From Marinospirillum sp035271045 (GTDB lineage: Bacteria; Pseudomonadota; Gammaproteobacteria; Pseudomonadales; Halomonadaceae), in the NCBI RefSeq assembly GCF_035271045.1, contig NZ_DATESC010000007.1, positions 186,001 to 250,000 of the forward strand: a DNA stretch of 64,000 nt. The letters run 5' to 3'. The position numbers were made by a program, and so were the translations under genes. This document shows, in pieces, positions 35,113 through 43,921 of the stretch (positions are counted from its first letter, which is position 1; each line of letters begins with the position of its first letter). The notes under the pieces are model-generated. The model saw only the letters and a program-made list of their open reading frames with translations. It had not been told where the DNA came from and did no database searches.

Positions 35113-36131
35113 TGCGCTATAACTATTTTTCAACACTGTTTATCCACCTTATTCTTGCCTGTCTGCTACTGGCAGGTTTAAGCACTACTGCTAGGGCACA
35201 AGAAAAACTGCCTAAATTAGTACTGGCAGGGCCTTTTTCTTCGGTTGCTAATCCTTTAGTTCACATGGTTGAATCGGGCGCATTAGATGATATAGCCGAT
35301 AAAGTAGAATTTGTTAGCTGGCGTGATCCTGACCATCTGCGCATGTTGGCATTAAATGGTGAAACCGATGTACTAGCCATGCCAGTGAATGTGGCAGCAA
35401 ATCTTTATAACCGTGGCGCACCAGTAAAATTATTAAATGTTTCCACCTGGGGCTTATTATGGATGGTGTCACGCGATAATAACCTAACCAGTATTGAAGA
35501 CTTTCGTGGCAAAGAAGTGGCTATGCCTTTTCGTGGCGATATGCCAGACATTATCTTTGGTGTATTGGCAGAACGTGCTGGTATAGATGTAAAAAAGGAT
35601 ATAAAACTACGCTATGTAGCTTCACCTTTAGATGCTATGCAACTTTTGCTGATGAGGCGTGTTGACCATGCTTTATTAGCTGAGCCAGCCGTTTCTATGG
35701 CGCTACGTAAAAGTGGTTCTTTTCCTATTGGTATTATTGCCCCTGAATTACATCGCAGTTTAGATTTGCAAAAAGCTTGGGGTCTTAGCTTTGAAAGGCA
35801 AGGCCGTATAGCACAAGCAGGAATAACTTTGGTTGGAAAGCAACGTAATAATCCAGAGCTAGCCGCACGTATTGCTGAAGAATATAAAAAATCATTAGCT
35901 TGGTGTTCTGAAAATTCCAATGCTTGCGGTAAAATGATTGCCAAACGTGTGCCTATGTTAAATGCTGAAGCAGTCGCCGATGCCATGGCAGTTAGCCAAA
36001 TGGACGCTGTTTCAGCGATGAGTGCACGTTTTGAAGTAGAGTTTTTACTCAACCAACTTTTTGCCAAAAACCCAGCATCCATTGGTGGTAAGCTGCCCGA
36101 CGATGACTTTTATTGGCAACAACCCAAGTAA
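35112..36131 (+). CDS. ABC transporter substrate-binding protein, NitT/TauT (NMT1-like) type
   Basis: Periplasmic binding protein of the SsuA/TauA/THI5-like group. It has 339 residues, with a signal peptide ending near TTARAQEK. Conserved pattern: KLVLAGPFSSVANPLVHMVE at the mature N-terminus, LNGETDVLAMPVNVAANLYNRG, then SIEDFRGKEVAMPFRGDMPD. It overlaps the receptor stop by 1 nt and precedes its permease by 13 bp. Members bind sulfonates, nitrate, pyrimidine precursors and other small molecules. Coupling to a TonB receptor implies a ligand too large or too rare for porins. Confidence 0.88.
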   Translation: MRYNYFSTLFIHLILACLLLAGLSTTARAQEKLPKLVLAGPFSSVANPLVHMVESGALDDIADKVEFVSWRDPDHLRMLALNGETDVLAMPVNVAANLYNRGAPVKLLNVSTWGLLWMVSRDNNLTSIEDFRGKEVAMPFRGDMPDIIFGVLAERAGIDVKKDIKLRYVASPLDAMQLLLMRRVDHALLAEPAVSMALRKSGSFPIGIIAPELHRSLDLQKAWGLSFERQGRIAQAGITLVGKQRNNPELAARIAEEYKKSLAWCSENSNACGKMIAKRVPMLNAEAVADAMAVSQMDAVSAMSARFEVEFLLNQLFAKNPASIGGKLPDDDFYWQQPK

Positions 36132-36144
36132 ACATTAGGTTTTT

Positions 36145-36936
36145 ATGCACTTACTGCGTAGCACTTTTCGTGAATTGCCAAGTTACTTATGGAGTGGCTG
36201 GGGTGCAATTTGTAGCCTTTTATTACTTATGGCTGCTTGGCAGTTGGTTAGTGAACATTATGGCTCTTTAGTATTGGCCCAACCCTTAGAAACTTTTACT
36301 AGCTTTCAACACCTTTGGAATGACCAAACCATGCCTGAAGCCCTATTAATTACAGGGCGACGGGCTTTGTTGGGTTTGTTGCTGGCTTTAGGCTTGGGTA
36401 CAGGGTTAGGTTTATTGGCAGGGGTTTCAGTAACCGCTGCTATGATGTCTAGGCCTTTGGTTACCGTACTGCTAGGTATGCCGCCCATTGCTTGGTTAGT
36501 GTTAGCCATGTTGTGGTTTGGGGCAAGTGATGGCACGCCAATATTTACAGTATTTGTTGCTACCTTCCCTATGGTTTTTATTGGAGCTTTGCAAGGTGCT
36601 CGCACGGTTGATAATCAGCTCAATGAAATGGCGCAAACCCTGCAACTTCCTAAACGCATGATGTTGTTTGACGTGTATTTACCCCATGTATTTTCTTATC
36701 TTTTTCCTGCTTGGGTGGCTGCTTTAGGCATGTCGTGGAAAATTGTCGTTATGGCTGAATTATTAGCTAACCAAGATGGTGTGGGTGCATCTTTGGCAGT
36801 GGCACGTTCACATTTAGACAGCGCAGCAAGCATGGCGTGGATTTGTGCAATTGTGCTTTTATTGCTGGGTATAGAGTATTTGTTTCTTGAACCCATTAAG
36901 CGGCAAGTTGAACGCTGGCGAGTAACCGAAACATGA
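36145..36936 (+). CDS. ABC transporter permease, NitT/TauT type
   Basis: BPD-type inner-membrane permease. It has 263 residues and about six hydrophobic helices. The EAA loop that docks the ATPase is seen in ARTVDNQLNEMAQTLQLPKR (about 152-171), followed by YLPHVFSYLFPAWVAALGMSWK, the usual SsuC/TauC continuation. It overlaps the ATPase gene by 4 nt. Confidence 0.9.
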   Translation: MHLLRSTFRELPSYLWSGWGAICSLLLLMAAWQLVSEHYGSLVLAQPLETFTSFQHLWNDQTMPEALLITGRRALLGLLLALGLGTGLGLLAGVSVTAAMMSRPLVTVLLGMPPIAWLVLAMLWFGASDGTPIFTVFVATFPMVFIGALQGARTVDNQLNEMAQTLQLPKRMMLFDVYLPHVFSYLFPAWVAALGMSWKIVVMAELLANQDGVGASLAVARSHLDSAASMAWICAIVLLLLGIEYLFLEPIKRQVERWRVTET

Positions 36937-37757
36937 GCAGTTCACTTAATACAAAGCCAGTAAGCCAAAAAGGTTATTTGCTGGTTGAAAATGTAGAACA
37001 TGATTTTGTTCGCACCCAAGTACTAAAAAACATTTCTTTCTCTATTTCTGCTGGTGAAGTTTATGCTTTAGTTGGGCCTTCTGGTTGTGGTAAAACAACG
37101 CTTTTACACCTGTGTAATGGTTTATTAGATTTACAGGATGGCGTGATTGAAAATACCTTTAAAAATACTGCTAGTATGTTTCAACAGCCGCGTTTATTAC
37201 CTTGGAAAACCTGCCTAGACAATATGACACTTGGGCTTAAAGCAAGGCGCTGGAATAAAAAGGACCGTAACCTTAAAGGGTTAAAGTTGGCAGCCTTAGT
37301 AGGTTTGCAGCCAAGTGATCTGGAAAAGTTTCCTCATCAATTATCAGGTGGAATGCAAAGCCGTGTTGCCTTGGCAAGAGTACTTCTATTAGAGCCAGAT
37401 TTACTACTACTGGATGAACCCTTTTCAGCCTTAGACATAGGTTTAAAAACGGAGCTCTATCAACTGTTGCTTGAGCAACAATCGCAACGCGACTTAGCAG
37501 TATTAATGATTACCCATGACTTAATGGAAGCCGTGCGCCTGTGTGACAACATTCTGTTAATGAATAGTAAACCAGGGCGCATTGCAGCTAGTTTTAAGCT
37601 AACTAGACCAACTAGCCTGCGTGACGATGCTTGGGTATACCAAACCACTGCTGAATTATTGCAACAACCAATAGTGCGTGAAAGTTTTGAACTACCCCCA
37701 CCAACCAGCCCCAGTCCAGTTGATTTAACCACCCGCGAATGGAGCTATAAGTGCTAA
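36933..37757 (+). CDS. ABC transporter ATPase, NitT/TauT type
   Basis: Energy-supplying subunit of the importer. It has 274 residues. Walker A GPSGCGKTTLL is near residue 50, Q-loop MFQQPRLLPWKT, signature LSGGMQSRVALARVLLL, Walker B LLLLDEPFSALD and H-loop ITHDLMEAVRL. This set is typical of SsuB/TauB. It starts by ATGA overlap with the permease and overlaps the nnrS-like GTG start by 7 nt, so the whole run from receptor to nnrS reads as one operon. Confidence 0.92.
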   Translation: MSSSLNTKPVSQKGYLLVENVEHDFVRTQVLKNISFSISAGEVYALVGPSGCGKTTLLHLCNGLLDLQDGVIENTFKNTASMFQQPRLLPWKTCLDNMTLGLKARRWNKKDRNLKGLKLAALVGLQPSDLEKFPHQLSGGMQSRVALARVLLLEPDLLLLDEPFSALDIGLKTELYQLLLEQQSQRDLAVLMITHDLMEAVRLCDNILLMNSKPGRIAASFKLTRPTSLRDDAWVYQTTAELLQQPIVRESFELPPPTSPSPVDLTTREWSYKC

Positions 37758-38968
37758 ACCATCCCGTTTGTTTATGTGCCTTCAGGCCGTTTTTTTTATT
37801 AAGTTTAGCCAGTGGCTTAATTAGCCTATTTTTATGGCTAGGTTTTTTGCAAGGTTGGTGGGTACTACCAGCAACGGCTAGCGGCATTATTGTTTGGCAT
37901 GCCCATGAATTACTATTTGGTTTTGTTATGGCATCTTTAGCCGGTTTTATTTTAACCGCCATGCCAGAATTTACTCGTACCCCCGATGTACGGCGGGAGG
38001 TATTTCTTGGCTTAGCAGTCCTTTGGGTTTTAGGTCGAATTACTTTTTGGGCCAGCGGTTGGCTAGGCATTGTGCCAGCAGCCATCACCAATATGGGGTT
38101 TTCTCTAGGTTTATGGCTGTATTTACAACCTCGATTATTGGCTAACCCTTTACGCCGACAGTGGCTTTTTTCGATGGGTTTAGCTGGCATGGCAGGTATT
38201 AGTATTGGTTTTTATAGCGATGTATTAAGAGAGCTTTACCCTATGCGTTGGTTACATGCGGGCATTAGTATGATGATGGCTTTAATTGTTATTACCGCTA
38301 GCCGTATTGCCATGCGTATTGTCAATGAAGCGATTGAAGCTTTGCCAACTAATAAAGATGACAATGACTTACCAGATGAATACCGCAGCACCCCACCACG
38401 CCGCAATCTAGCCGTATTTTGTATTTTACTTTACACAGTAACGCATTTTATTTGGCCACAAGCCAGTGTTAATGGCTGGTTAGCCTTAGCTGCTGCTGCT
38501 AGTATCTTTAATGTTTTAAATGATTGGCACGTTGGTAAAGCATTATTTAACCGTTGGCCTTTGCAGTTTTATGCCGTTTATTGGTTTATGGCTATAGGTT
38601 ATATTTTATTAGGCTTACAGCACCTAGGTATGCCTATTCCTGCCAGCAGCGGCTGGCATTTATTATCTATAGGCGGTATGAGTTTATCGGTTTTTTCTGT
38701 TTTGTGCATTTCAGGAAGAACCCACAGTGGACACCAACTAGATGAACGCAACTGGGTAAATTTTGTCACTTTATTGATTATTATTGCTGCACTTAGTCGA
38801 GCCTTAGCAGGTTGGGTTAACCTACCTCTAAACCTACTTTACCTAGTCAGTGGCAGTGCTTGGCTGCTGGCTTTTTCTATGACGCTTTATTATTTAGCGC
38901 CCGTCTTTATAAAACCTAGGCCCGATGGTGGCAAAGGGTGTGAAGAGCCTTTGCCTATGGCAGAATGA
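37751..38968 (+). CDS. nnrS: NnrS family haem-copper membrane protein
   Basis: Polytopic membrane protein; NnrS proteins bind haem and copper and protect cells against nitric-oxide stress. It has 405 residues and about twelve hydrophobic helices. Family hallmarks are FRPFFLLSLASGLISLFLWLG in two overlapping blocks near the N-terminus, IIVWHAHELLFGFVMASLAGFILTAMPEFT (split over residues about 39-68), and LLSIGGMSLSVFSVLCISGRTHSGH near 310. The conserved WHAHE and HSGH histidines are candidate ligands. GTG start inside the ATPase 3' end. No denitrification gene is nearby, so here it may serve haem or metal handling instead. Confidence 0.85.
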   Translation: MLNHPVCLCAFRPFFLLSLASGLISLFLWLGFLQGWWVLPATASGIIVWHAHELLFGFVMASLAGFILTAMPEFTRTPDVRREVFLGLAVLWVLGRITFWASGWLGIVPAAITNMGFSLGLWLYLQPRLLANPLRRQWLFSMGLAGMAGISIGFYSDVLRELYPMRWLHAGISMMMALIVITASRIAMRIVNEAIEALPTNKDDNDLPDEYRSTPPRRNLAVFCILLYTVTHFIWPQASVNGWLALAAAASIFNVLNDWHVGKALFNRWPLQFYAVYWFMAIGYILLGLQHLGMPIPASSGWHLLSIGGMSLSVFSVLCISGRTHSGHQLDERNWVNFVTLLIIIAALSRALAGWVNLPLNLLYLVSGSAWLLAFSMTLYYLAPVFIKPRPDGGKGCEEPLPMAE

Positions 38969-39005
38969 ACACTTCACCAACCCTCAAAACCTTTATAGAG
39001 GCTTT

Positions 39006-39470
39006 ATGACACCAGCGCTTGTGTGGATTATTTTAGGTTTATTCTTAATACTTACTGAATTAGTTGCTACTAGCATTATTGCGGTGTTTCTTGGTTTGGG
39101 TGCGTTAGCCACTGGCTGTTTACTTTATTTAGGTTTGATTGAAGCGCTGACCCTACAGTTTTTGGCGTTTAGTGCGATTAGCCTGCTAAGTTTGCTAATT
39201 GCACGCCGCCGTCTTAAAGCATTTTTTGTAGGTAAAACCATTCAAAAAAACCAGCCCTCAAATTTTTTGCAGCAAGCGATTGGTCAACGTGTTGAAGTCG
39301 TGGCTAGTTTTGAGAAGGGCGTAGGTCGGGTAAAACTGAATGGCGTACAATGGACGGCTTATAGCGACGAAGCCTTAACTAAAGACGACACCGCGTGGAT
39401 TACTCATAATGAAAGCATCGCGCTTTATGTTGCTAGCACAAAGCCCAATGACACCACCAATAAACAGTAA
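39006..39470 (+). CDS. NfeD-like membrane protein
   Basis: Short NfeD family protein that partners SPFH/stomatin-type proteins. Start at ATG 39006 gives 154 residues; an earlier in-frame start would run through the nnrS 3' end. Hydrophobic segments lie at about 5-25, 27-45 and 49-66, followed by an OB-fold-like soluble domain with IGQRVEVVASFEKGVGRVKLNGVQW near 92-116 (split). The SPFH gene follows after 12 bp, the standard NfeD-SPFH pairing. Confidence 0.88.
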   Translation: MTPALVWIILGLFLILTELVATSIIAVFLGLGALATGCLLYLGLIEALTLQFLAFSAISLLSLLIARRRLKAFFVGKTIQKNQPSNFLQQAIGQRVEVVASFEKGVGRVKLNGVQWTAYSDEALTKDDTAWITHNESIALYVASTKPNDTTNKQ

Positions 39471-39482
39471 TACGGAGTTTTT

Positions 39483-40402
39483 ATGGATTTAGAATTCAAT
39501 GTTATTTTAACTTTTGGTATCGCTATTTTTGTTGTTATTACTCTGTTTAAAACAGCGCGTATTGTTCCGCAGCGCAGTAATTTTGTTATTGAACGCTTGG
39601 GTAAATTTAGCCGTACTTTAGATTCGGGTTTTCATATTCTAGTGCCTTTTATTGACAAAGTAGCCTATCAGCACACGCTAAAAGAAGAAGTGGTGGATGT
39701 GCTTGTGTGACTAAAGACAACATTCAAGTGGGCATTAACGGGGTAATGTATATTCAAGTGATTGATGCTCATAAGGCTAGTTATGGCATTAACGATTACC
39801 GTTACGCTGCATCGCAACTGGCGCAAACCACCATGCGTTCGGTGATAGGTCAAACCGATTTAGATAAAACCTTTGAAGAACGCACTAAAATTAACGAAGA
39901 AGTCGTCAGGGCTTTAGATGAAGCGGCTGCACCTTGGGGCATTAAAGTGCTGCGTTATGAAATTTCTGATATTGAATTACCGGCCAGCATTAAAGATGCG
40001 TTAGAACAGCAAATGCGTGCTGAGCGTGAGCGCCGTGCTGCGATTGCTAAATCAGAAGGCGAACGCCAGTCGATGATTAACGTGTCTGAAGGTCAGAAAC
40101 AAGAAGTAATTAATATGTCGGAAGCAGAAAAACAAAAGCAAATTAATGAAGCTGAAGGCCGCGCTAAAGAAATTGAATTAATTGCCACTGCAACCGCAGA
40201 AGGCTTACAAAAAATTGCTTTGGCGATTAAAGAAGAAGGTGGTAAAGAAGCCATGAATCTACGCATCGCCGAACAGTACATTAAAGAGTTTGGTAACTTA
40301 GCTAAAGCCAACAATACCATGATTATTCCAGCCGAGCTTGCCAACATTGGCGGTGCTGTGGCGGGTTTAACTGAAATGTTAAAAATTAAGAATCCGAAAT
40401 AA
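39483..40402 (+). pseudogene. SPFH/stomatin-like protein (QmcA type), split by a frameshift
   Basis: Membrane-anchored band-7 protein partner of NfeD. The first frame (39483-39710, 75 residues) has the membrane helix and the start of the SPFH domain, RIVPQRSNFVIERLGKFSRT, ending VVDV then LV-stop. The second frame (39707-40402) resumes with VTKDNIQVGINGVMYIQV and covers the rest of SPFH and the Ala/Glu coiled coil. Compared with E. coli QmcA, where DIPSQEVISKDN spans this point, the join lacks about 10 nt (roughly the PSQ codons). The two frames overlap as GTGA, so the second part could in principle be re-initiated. Likely a real deletion, a sequencing error, or a split gene. Confidence 0.82.
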
Positions 40403-40405
40403 AAA

Positions 40406-42307
40406 ATGATGAATCAATACGACGCTCGTGCAATAGAAGTGCTAACTGGCTTAGATCCGGTTCGTAAACGCCCTGGTATGTACACCGATACCACACGCCC
40501 CAATCACCTAGCCCAAGAGGTGATTGATAATTCGATTGACGAGGCGCTGGCGGGTCATGCTAATAAGGTAACGGTAACGCTTCATGCCGATAATTCCCTT
40601 AGCGTGCGTGATAATGGCCGTGGTATGCCCATAGACATCCACCCAGACTATGGCATTTCGGGAGTAGAATTAATCCTAACTCAGCTGCACGCTGGTGGTA
40701 AGTTTTCTAGCGATAATTATGAGTTTGCGGGTGGTTTGCACGGTGTGGGTGTTTCGGTGGTTAACGCCTTATCAGAATCACTGGCAGTGCTGGTGCGTCG
40801 TGATGGTAAAATTAGCCGCATTACTTTTGCGAATGGCGAAAAAATTAGCGAGTTAGAAGAAGTCGGTAAATGTGCTAAAAAAGACACAGGTACTGAAGTT
40901 AGGTTTACGGCTGATGCCAGCTATTTTGACAGTCCCCGTTATTCTACAACTCGCTTAACGCACTTGCTGCGTGCTAAAGCGGTGCTGTGTTCAGGTCTTA
41001 CGGTTATTTTTATTAATGAACAAAAGAAAGATGCGGTAACTGGTGAAAAACTGCAACTGGAATGGTGTTATAACGAGGGTTTAAGCGACTATTTACAGCA
41101 ATCTTGCCAAGGTTTTGAAACGCTGCCTGCTACACCTTTTCAGGGCAGTTTTAAAGCTAAAACTGAAGCGGTCGATTGGGCGGTATTTTGGTTTCCTGAC
41201 GGTGGCGAGTTGGTACAAGAAAGCTACGTTAACTTGATTCCTACCGCGCAAGGTGGTACGCACGTTAATGGTTTACGCAGCGGTTTATTAGATGCCTTGC
41301 GTGATTTTTGTGAGTACCGTAATCTGTTGCCCAGAGGTGTTAAGCTTGCGCCTGAAGACTTGTGGCATGATTGCAGTTATGTGCTGTCGTTAAAAATGCA
41401 AGATGCCCAGTTTTCTGGTCAAACCAAAGAGCGCTTGTCTTCACGCCAAAGCGCTACTTTTATTAGTGGTGTTGTAAAAGATGCTTTTTCGCTATGGCTG
41501 AATCAACACACTGTAGCGGCTGAACGCCTTGCTGAACTGGTGCTAAGCCGCACAAATCAGCGCTTAAAAGCGGCTAAAAAAGTCGTGCGTAAGCGCATTA
41601 CTCAAGGGCCTGCTTTGCCCGGTAAACTAGCCGATTGCACAGGCCCAGATACCGCCCGCAGTGAATTATTTTTGGTGGAAGGTGACTCGGCTGGTGGCTC
41701 GGCTAAACAAGCAAGAGACCGAGTTTTTCAGGCGATTTTGCCGTTAAGGGGTAAAATCCTTAATACGTGGGAAGTTGACTCGTCAGAAATTCTAGCTTCA
41801 CAAGAAGTCCACGACATTGCTGTTGCGGTGGGCATGGATCCTGGTTCAACCGATTTAAGCGGCTTGCGCTATGGCAAAATTTGCATCTTAGCGGATGCTG
41901 ATTCAGACGGCTTACACATCGCCACCTTAATTTGTGCGTTGTTTCTACGTCATTTTCCAGCTTTGGTTAACAAGGGTCATGTTTTTGTTGCCATGCCACC
42001 TTTGTACCGAATTGATTGTGGTAAAGAAGTTTTTTATGCCTTGGATGAAAGTGAAAAAGATGCTGTGTTTGATCGTTTAAGTGGCCGTAAAGCAAAAATA
42101 AACCTACAGCGCTTTAAAGGCTTGGGTGAAATGAACCCTTCACAACTGCGCGAAACGACTATGGCACCCGAAACCCGTCGCCTAGTGCAATTAGTGCGGG
42201 AAGACGGCGATCAGGCGATGGAAATGCTGGATATGCTGCTGGCTAAAAAACGCTCACCTGATCGTAAAAACTGGCTAGAATCTAAAGGGAATTTAGCCGA
42301 GGTTTAG
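40406..42307 (+). CDS. parE: DNA topoisomerase IV subunit B
   Basis: ATPase subunit of the enzyme that unlinks daughter chromosomes. It has 633 residues. GHKL motifs: VIDNSIDEALAGHA, DNGRGMPIDIHP and HGVGVSVVNALS. The TOPRIM region has FLVEGDSAGGSAKQARDR and ADADSDGLHI, with the C-terminal LQRFKGLGEMNPSQL. Length fits ParE, not the longer GyrB. It starts 3 bp after the SPFH frame, and ends at a terminator. Its partner parC is 1.6 kb downstream on the same strand. Confidence 0.97.
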   Translation: MMNQYDARAIEVLTGLDPVRKRPGMYTDTTRPNHLAQEVIDNSIDEALAGHANKVTVTLHADNSLSVRDNGRGMPIDIHPDYGISGVELILTQLHAGGKFSSDNYEFAGGLHGVGVSVVNALSESLAVLVRRDGKISRITFANGEKISELEEVGKCAKKDTGTEVRFTADASYFDSPRYSTTRLTHLLRAKAVLCSGLTVIFINEQKKDAVTGEKLQLEWCYNEGLSDYLQQSCQGFETLPATPFQGSFKAKTEAVDWAVFWFPDGGELVQESYVNLIPTAQGGTHVNGLRSGLLDALRDFCEYRNLLPRGVKLAPEDLWHDCSYVLSLKMQDAQFSGQTKERLSSRQSATFISGVVKDAFSLWLNQHTVAAERLAELVLSRTNQRLKAAKKVVRKRITQGPALPGKLADCTGPDTARSELFLVEGDSAGGSAKQARDRVFQAILPLRGKILNTWEVDSSEILASQEVHDIAVAVGMDPGSTDLSGLRYGKICILADADSDGLHIATLICALFLRHFPALVNKGHVFVAMPPLYRIDCGKEVFYALDESEKDAVFDRLSGRKAKINLQRFKGLGEMNPSQLRETTMAPETRRLVQLVREDGDQAMEMLDMLLAKKRSPDRKNWLESKGNLAEV

Positions 42308-42322
42308 GTTGGTTTTTATTTA

Positions 42323-42352
42323 GGCTTTATTCAGGCAAATAAAGCCATTTTT
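42323..42352 (+). terminator. Rho-independent terminator after parE
   Basis: GGCTTTATT (42323-42331) pairs with AATAAAGCC (42338-42346), followed by ATTTTTC on the plus strand. It lies 16 bp past the parE stop. Confidence 0.82.
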
Positions 42353-42361
42353 CTGCTTAGC

Positions 42362-42399
42362 GATAGAAGGTGGATTTTAGTTTAACGCCACCTTCTATC
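42362..42399. repeat. Perfect 12-bp inverted repeat between parE and the NERD gene
   Basis: GATAGAAGGTGG (42362-42373) and CCACCTTCTATC (42388-42399) are exact complements around a 14-nt loop. There is no T-run on either side. It is 32 bp downstream of the convergent NERD gene's stop, so it may stabilise that transcript's 3' end or act as a weak terminator. Confidence 0.75.
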
Positions 42400-42431
42400 C
42401 TTAATTGTTTGCCGTTGCGTATTTAAAATGG

Positions 42432-43697
42432 CTAGGCTTTTTTCTCTAACTCTTCGATCACTGGTTCTTCTACTTCGTTAAAGAAGCTGTCCATATCATC
42501 ATCAGTCATTGCTGGCTGTTCTTCAAGTTCTGTTACTTCATCAATCGCTGTAAAGTCTTCTAATGCTGAATAGCTGGCAGGTTCAGGCAAGTTTTCAGCT
42601 TCAAGTTGTTCGTCTATTTCTGGTAATTCATCTATTTCTGGTAATTCATCTATTTCTGGTAACTCATCTAAGGCTTGTTCTGCTAACTTTTCTTCCACCA
42701 AAGCGTCCTCTAGTTCTGCCATAGGTTCTAGTTCCGCGTCATCAAACATACTGGCGATATCGTCATCAGTGACTGATGTTGGTTTATCTAAGTTTAAAGG
42801 TTTTGTTGGTATTTGTTCTGCTAACGCTTGTTCTTTTGCCAGCTCGTCTTCTTTTGCTAGCTGTTGTTTTCTTGCGGCTATTTCTTGCTGTTCTTCACGC
42901 TGCTTTTTTAATAATGCTAGTGTTTCTCTACCGGGTTTAATGTTTTTGCCTTTGATGATTTTTACACCCAAGGTGCTGTGTGCGCGAATAATGCCAGTGC
43001 GACCCAAAACTGCTGGTACTGCCACTTGGCTGGGTGTGTGTTCATCAGAGTCGGGATAGCTGCTGCGATCTATTTCATTGCCCATTAAAAAGTTGGCAAT
43101 GGCATACATATCAGGTTGAGATACTTTAAAGGTATCTAAGCCACCATACATCTGAAATTCACGCTTTTTATAAGCCACAAAAGTACGGTTAATATTTTGA
43201 GTTAATGCCTCAACAAAAATAATATTTGATTGATTAATACCTGTGCCAATAATACTGCTTTTAAGCGCTTGAATAAATAACACATCAATAGGCATATTAT
43301 CAAACGTACGTTGGGCACCTTTAGTGCGTGTTAATAATTCACCAATATTGTTGGTGAGATTTTCGCGTAAGTTTTTACTAATGTATTTATAAAGATCAAT
43401 GGGGTTTTGCATCGCAATGTCGCGGCCTTTAGCATTGCGACTCCACTCACCTCGATAGTTAACATCAATTTTTCCGTAAATTGCACGGCTATTAATCAGC
43501 GTAATACCATAGCTATGCAAAACAACATGGTCAACGTTAACGGTACGGTCTTCTTCAAATTGCATTCGTATATCATTTAACAACAATACATCTTCATTGG
43601 TTTTAAATGCATTGCGTAAGCGCGTTGCTGATTCTGCACAGGTTTCTTCAGAGCGAGGATCTGCATCTGGGCGGTGTACATAGTCTTTTAAAATCAT
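42432..43697 (-). CDS. NERD-domain protein with acidic repetitive tail
   Basis: I read residues 20-130 as a nuclease-related (NERD) domain: EDVLLLNDIRMQF, VDHVVLHSYGITLINSRAIYGKI and the GEWSRN segment fit its alpha/beta pattern, including the Asp in VDHV. A middle region to about 250 is globular. A Gln/Glu/Lys-rich helix runs 256-292. The last 120 residues are strongly acidic and hold LPEIDE three times (346-363) and two copies of a TDDDxxSxF motif (310-320, 398-408). The gene opposes both flanking topoisomerase genes. GGGAG lies upstream of the ATG. Function is unknown; DNA binding or cleavage is inferred from the domain only. Confidence 0.8.
   Translation of the reverse strand: MILKDYVHRPDADPRSEETCAESATRLRNAFKTNEDVLLLNDIRMQFEEDRTVNVDHVVLHSYGITLINSRAIYGKIDVNYRGEWSRNAKGRDIAMQNPIDLYKYISKNLRENLTNNIGELLTRTKGAQRTFDNMPIDVLFIQALKSSIIGTGINQSNIIFVEALTQNINRTFVAYKKREFQMYGGLDTFKVSQPDMYAIANFLMGNEIDRSSYPDSDEHTPSQVAVPAVLGRTGIIRAHSTLGVKIIKGKNIKPGRETLALLKKQREEQQEIAARKQQLAKEDELAKEQALAEQIPTKPLNLDKPTSVTDDDIASMFDDAELEPMAELEDALVEEKLAEQALDELPEIDELPEIDELPEIDEQLEAENLPEPASYSALEDFTAIDEVTELEEQPAMTDDDMDSFFNEVEEPVIEELEKKA
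42613..42666 (-). repeat. Three 18-bp tandem repeats in the NERD gene
   Basis: Three head-to-tail copies (42613-42630, 42631-42648, 42649-42666) differ by a single T/C change in the last. Each encodes LPEIDE. Near identity at DNA level points to recent slippage expansion. Confidence 0.9.
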
Positions 43698-43921
43698 TAT
43701 TAAATCTCCCGACCCACAAATTGTAATCTAGCTAATATGGACTTGATTATAACCAGTGACTTAGCTGACCGATAGCCACTGCAACAGAAGGAAACAATTA
43801 AAAAAATACAGTCTATTCAAAAAAACTCAAAAGTCTGTATATCTATGCAGTTAATTATTTTGCGCTTAACCTGCTTCAGGTTACACTAGCCGCCCAATTT
43901 GTATAGAAGGATTGTTACTGA

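Noticed and set aside
39668..39720. Programmed ribosomal frameshift in the SPFH gene
   Set aside because: There is no slippery heptamer or downstream structure, and about 10 nt of conserved coding sequence is missing, which a slip would not replace.
42613..42666. CRISPR-like array
   Set aside because: The three repeats are contiguous with no spacers and are in-frame codons of the NERD gene.
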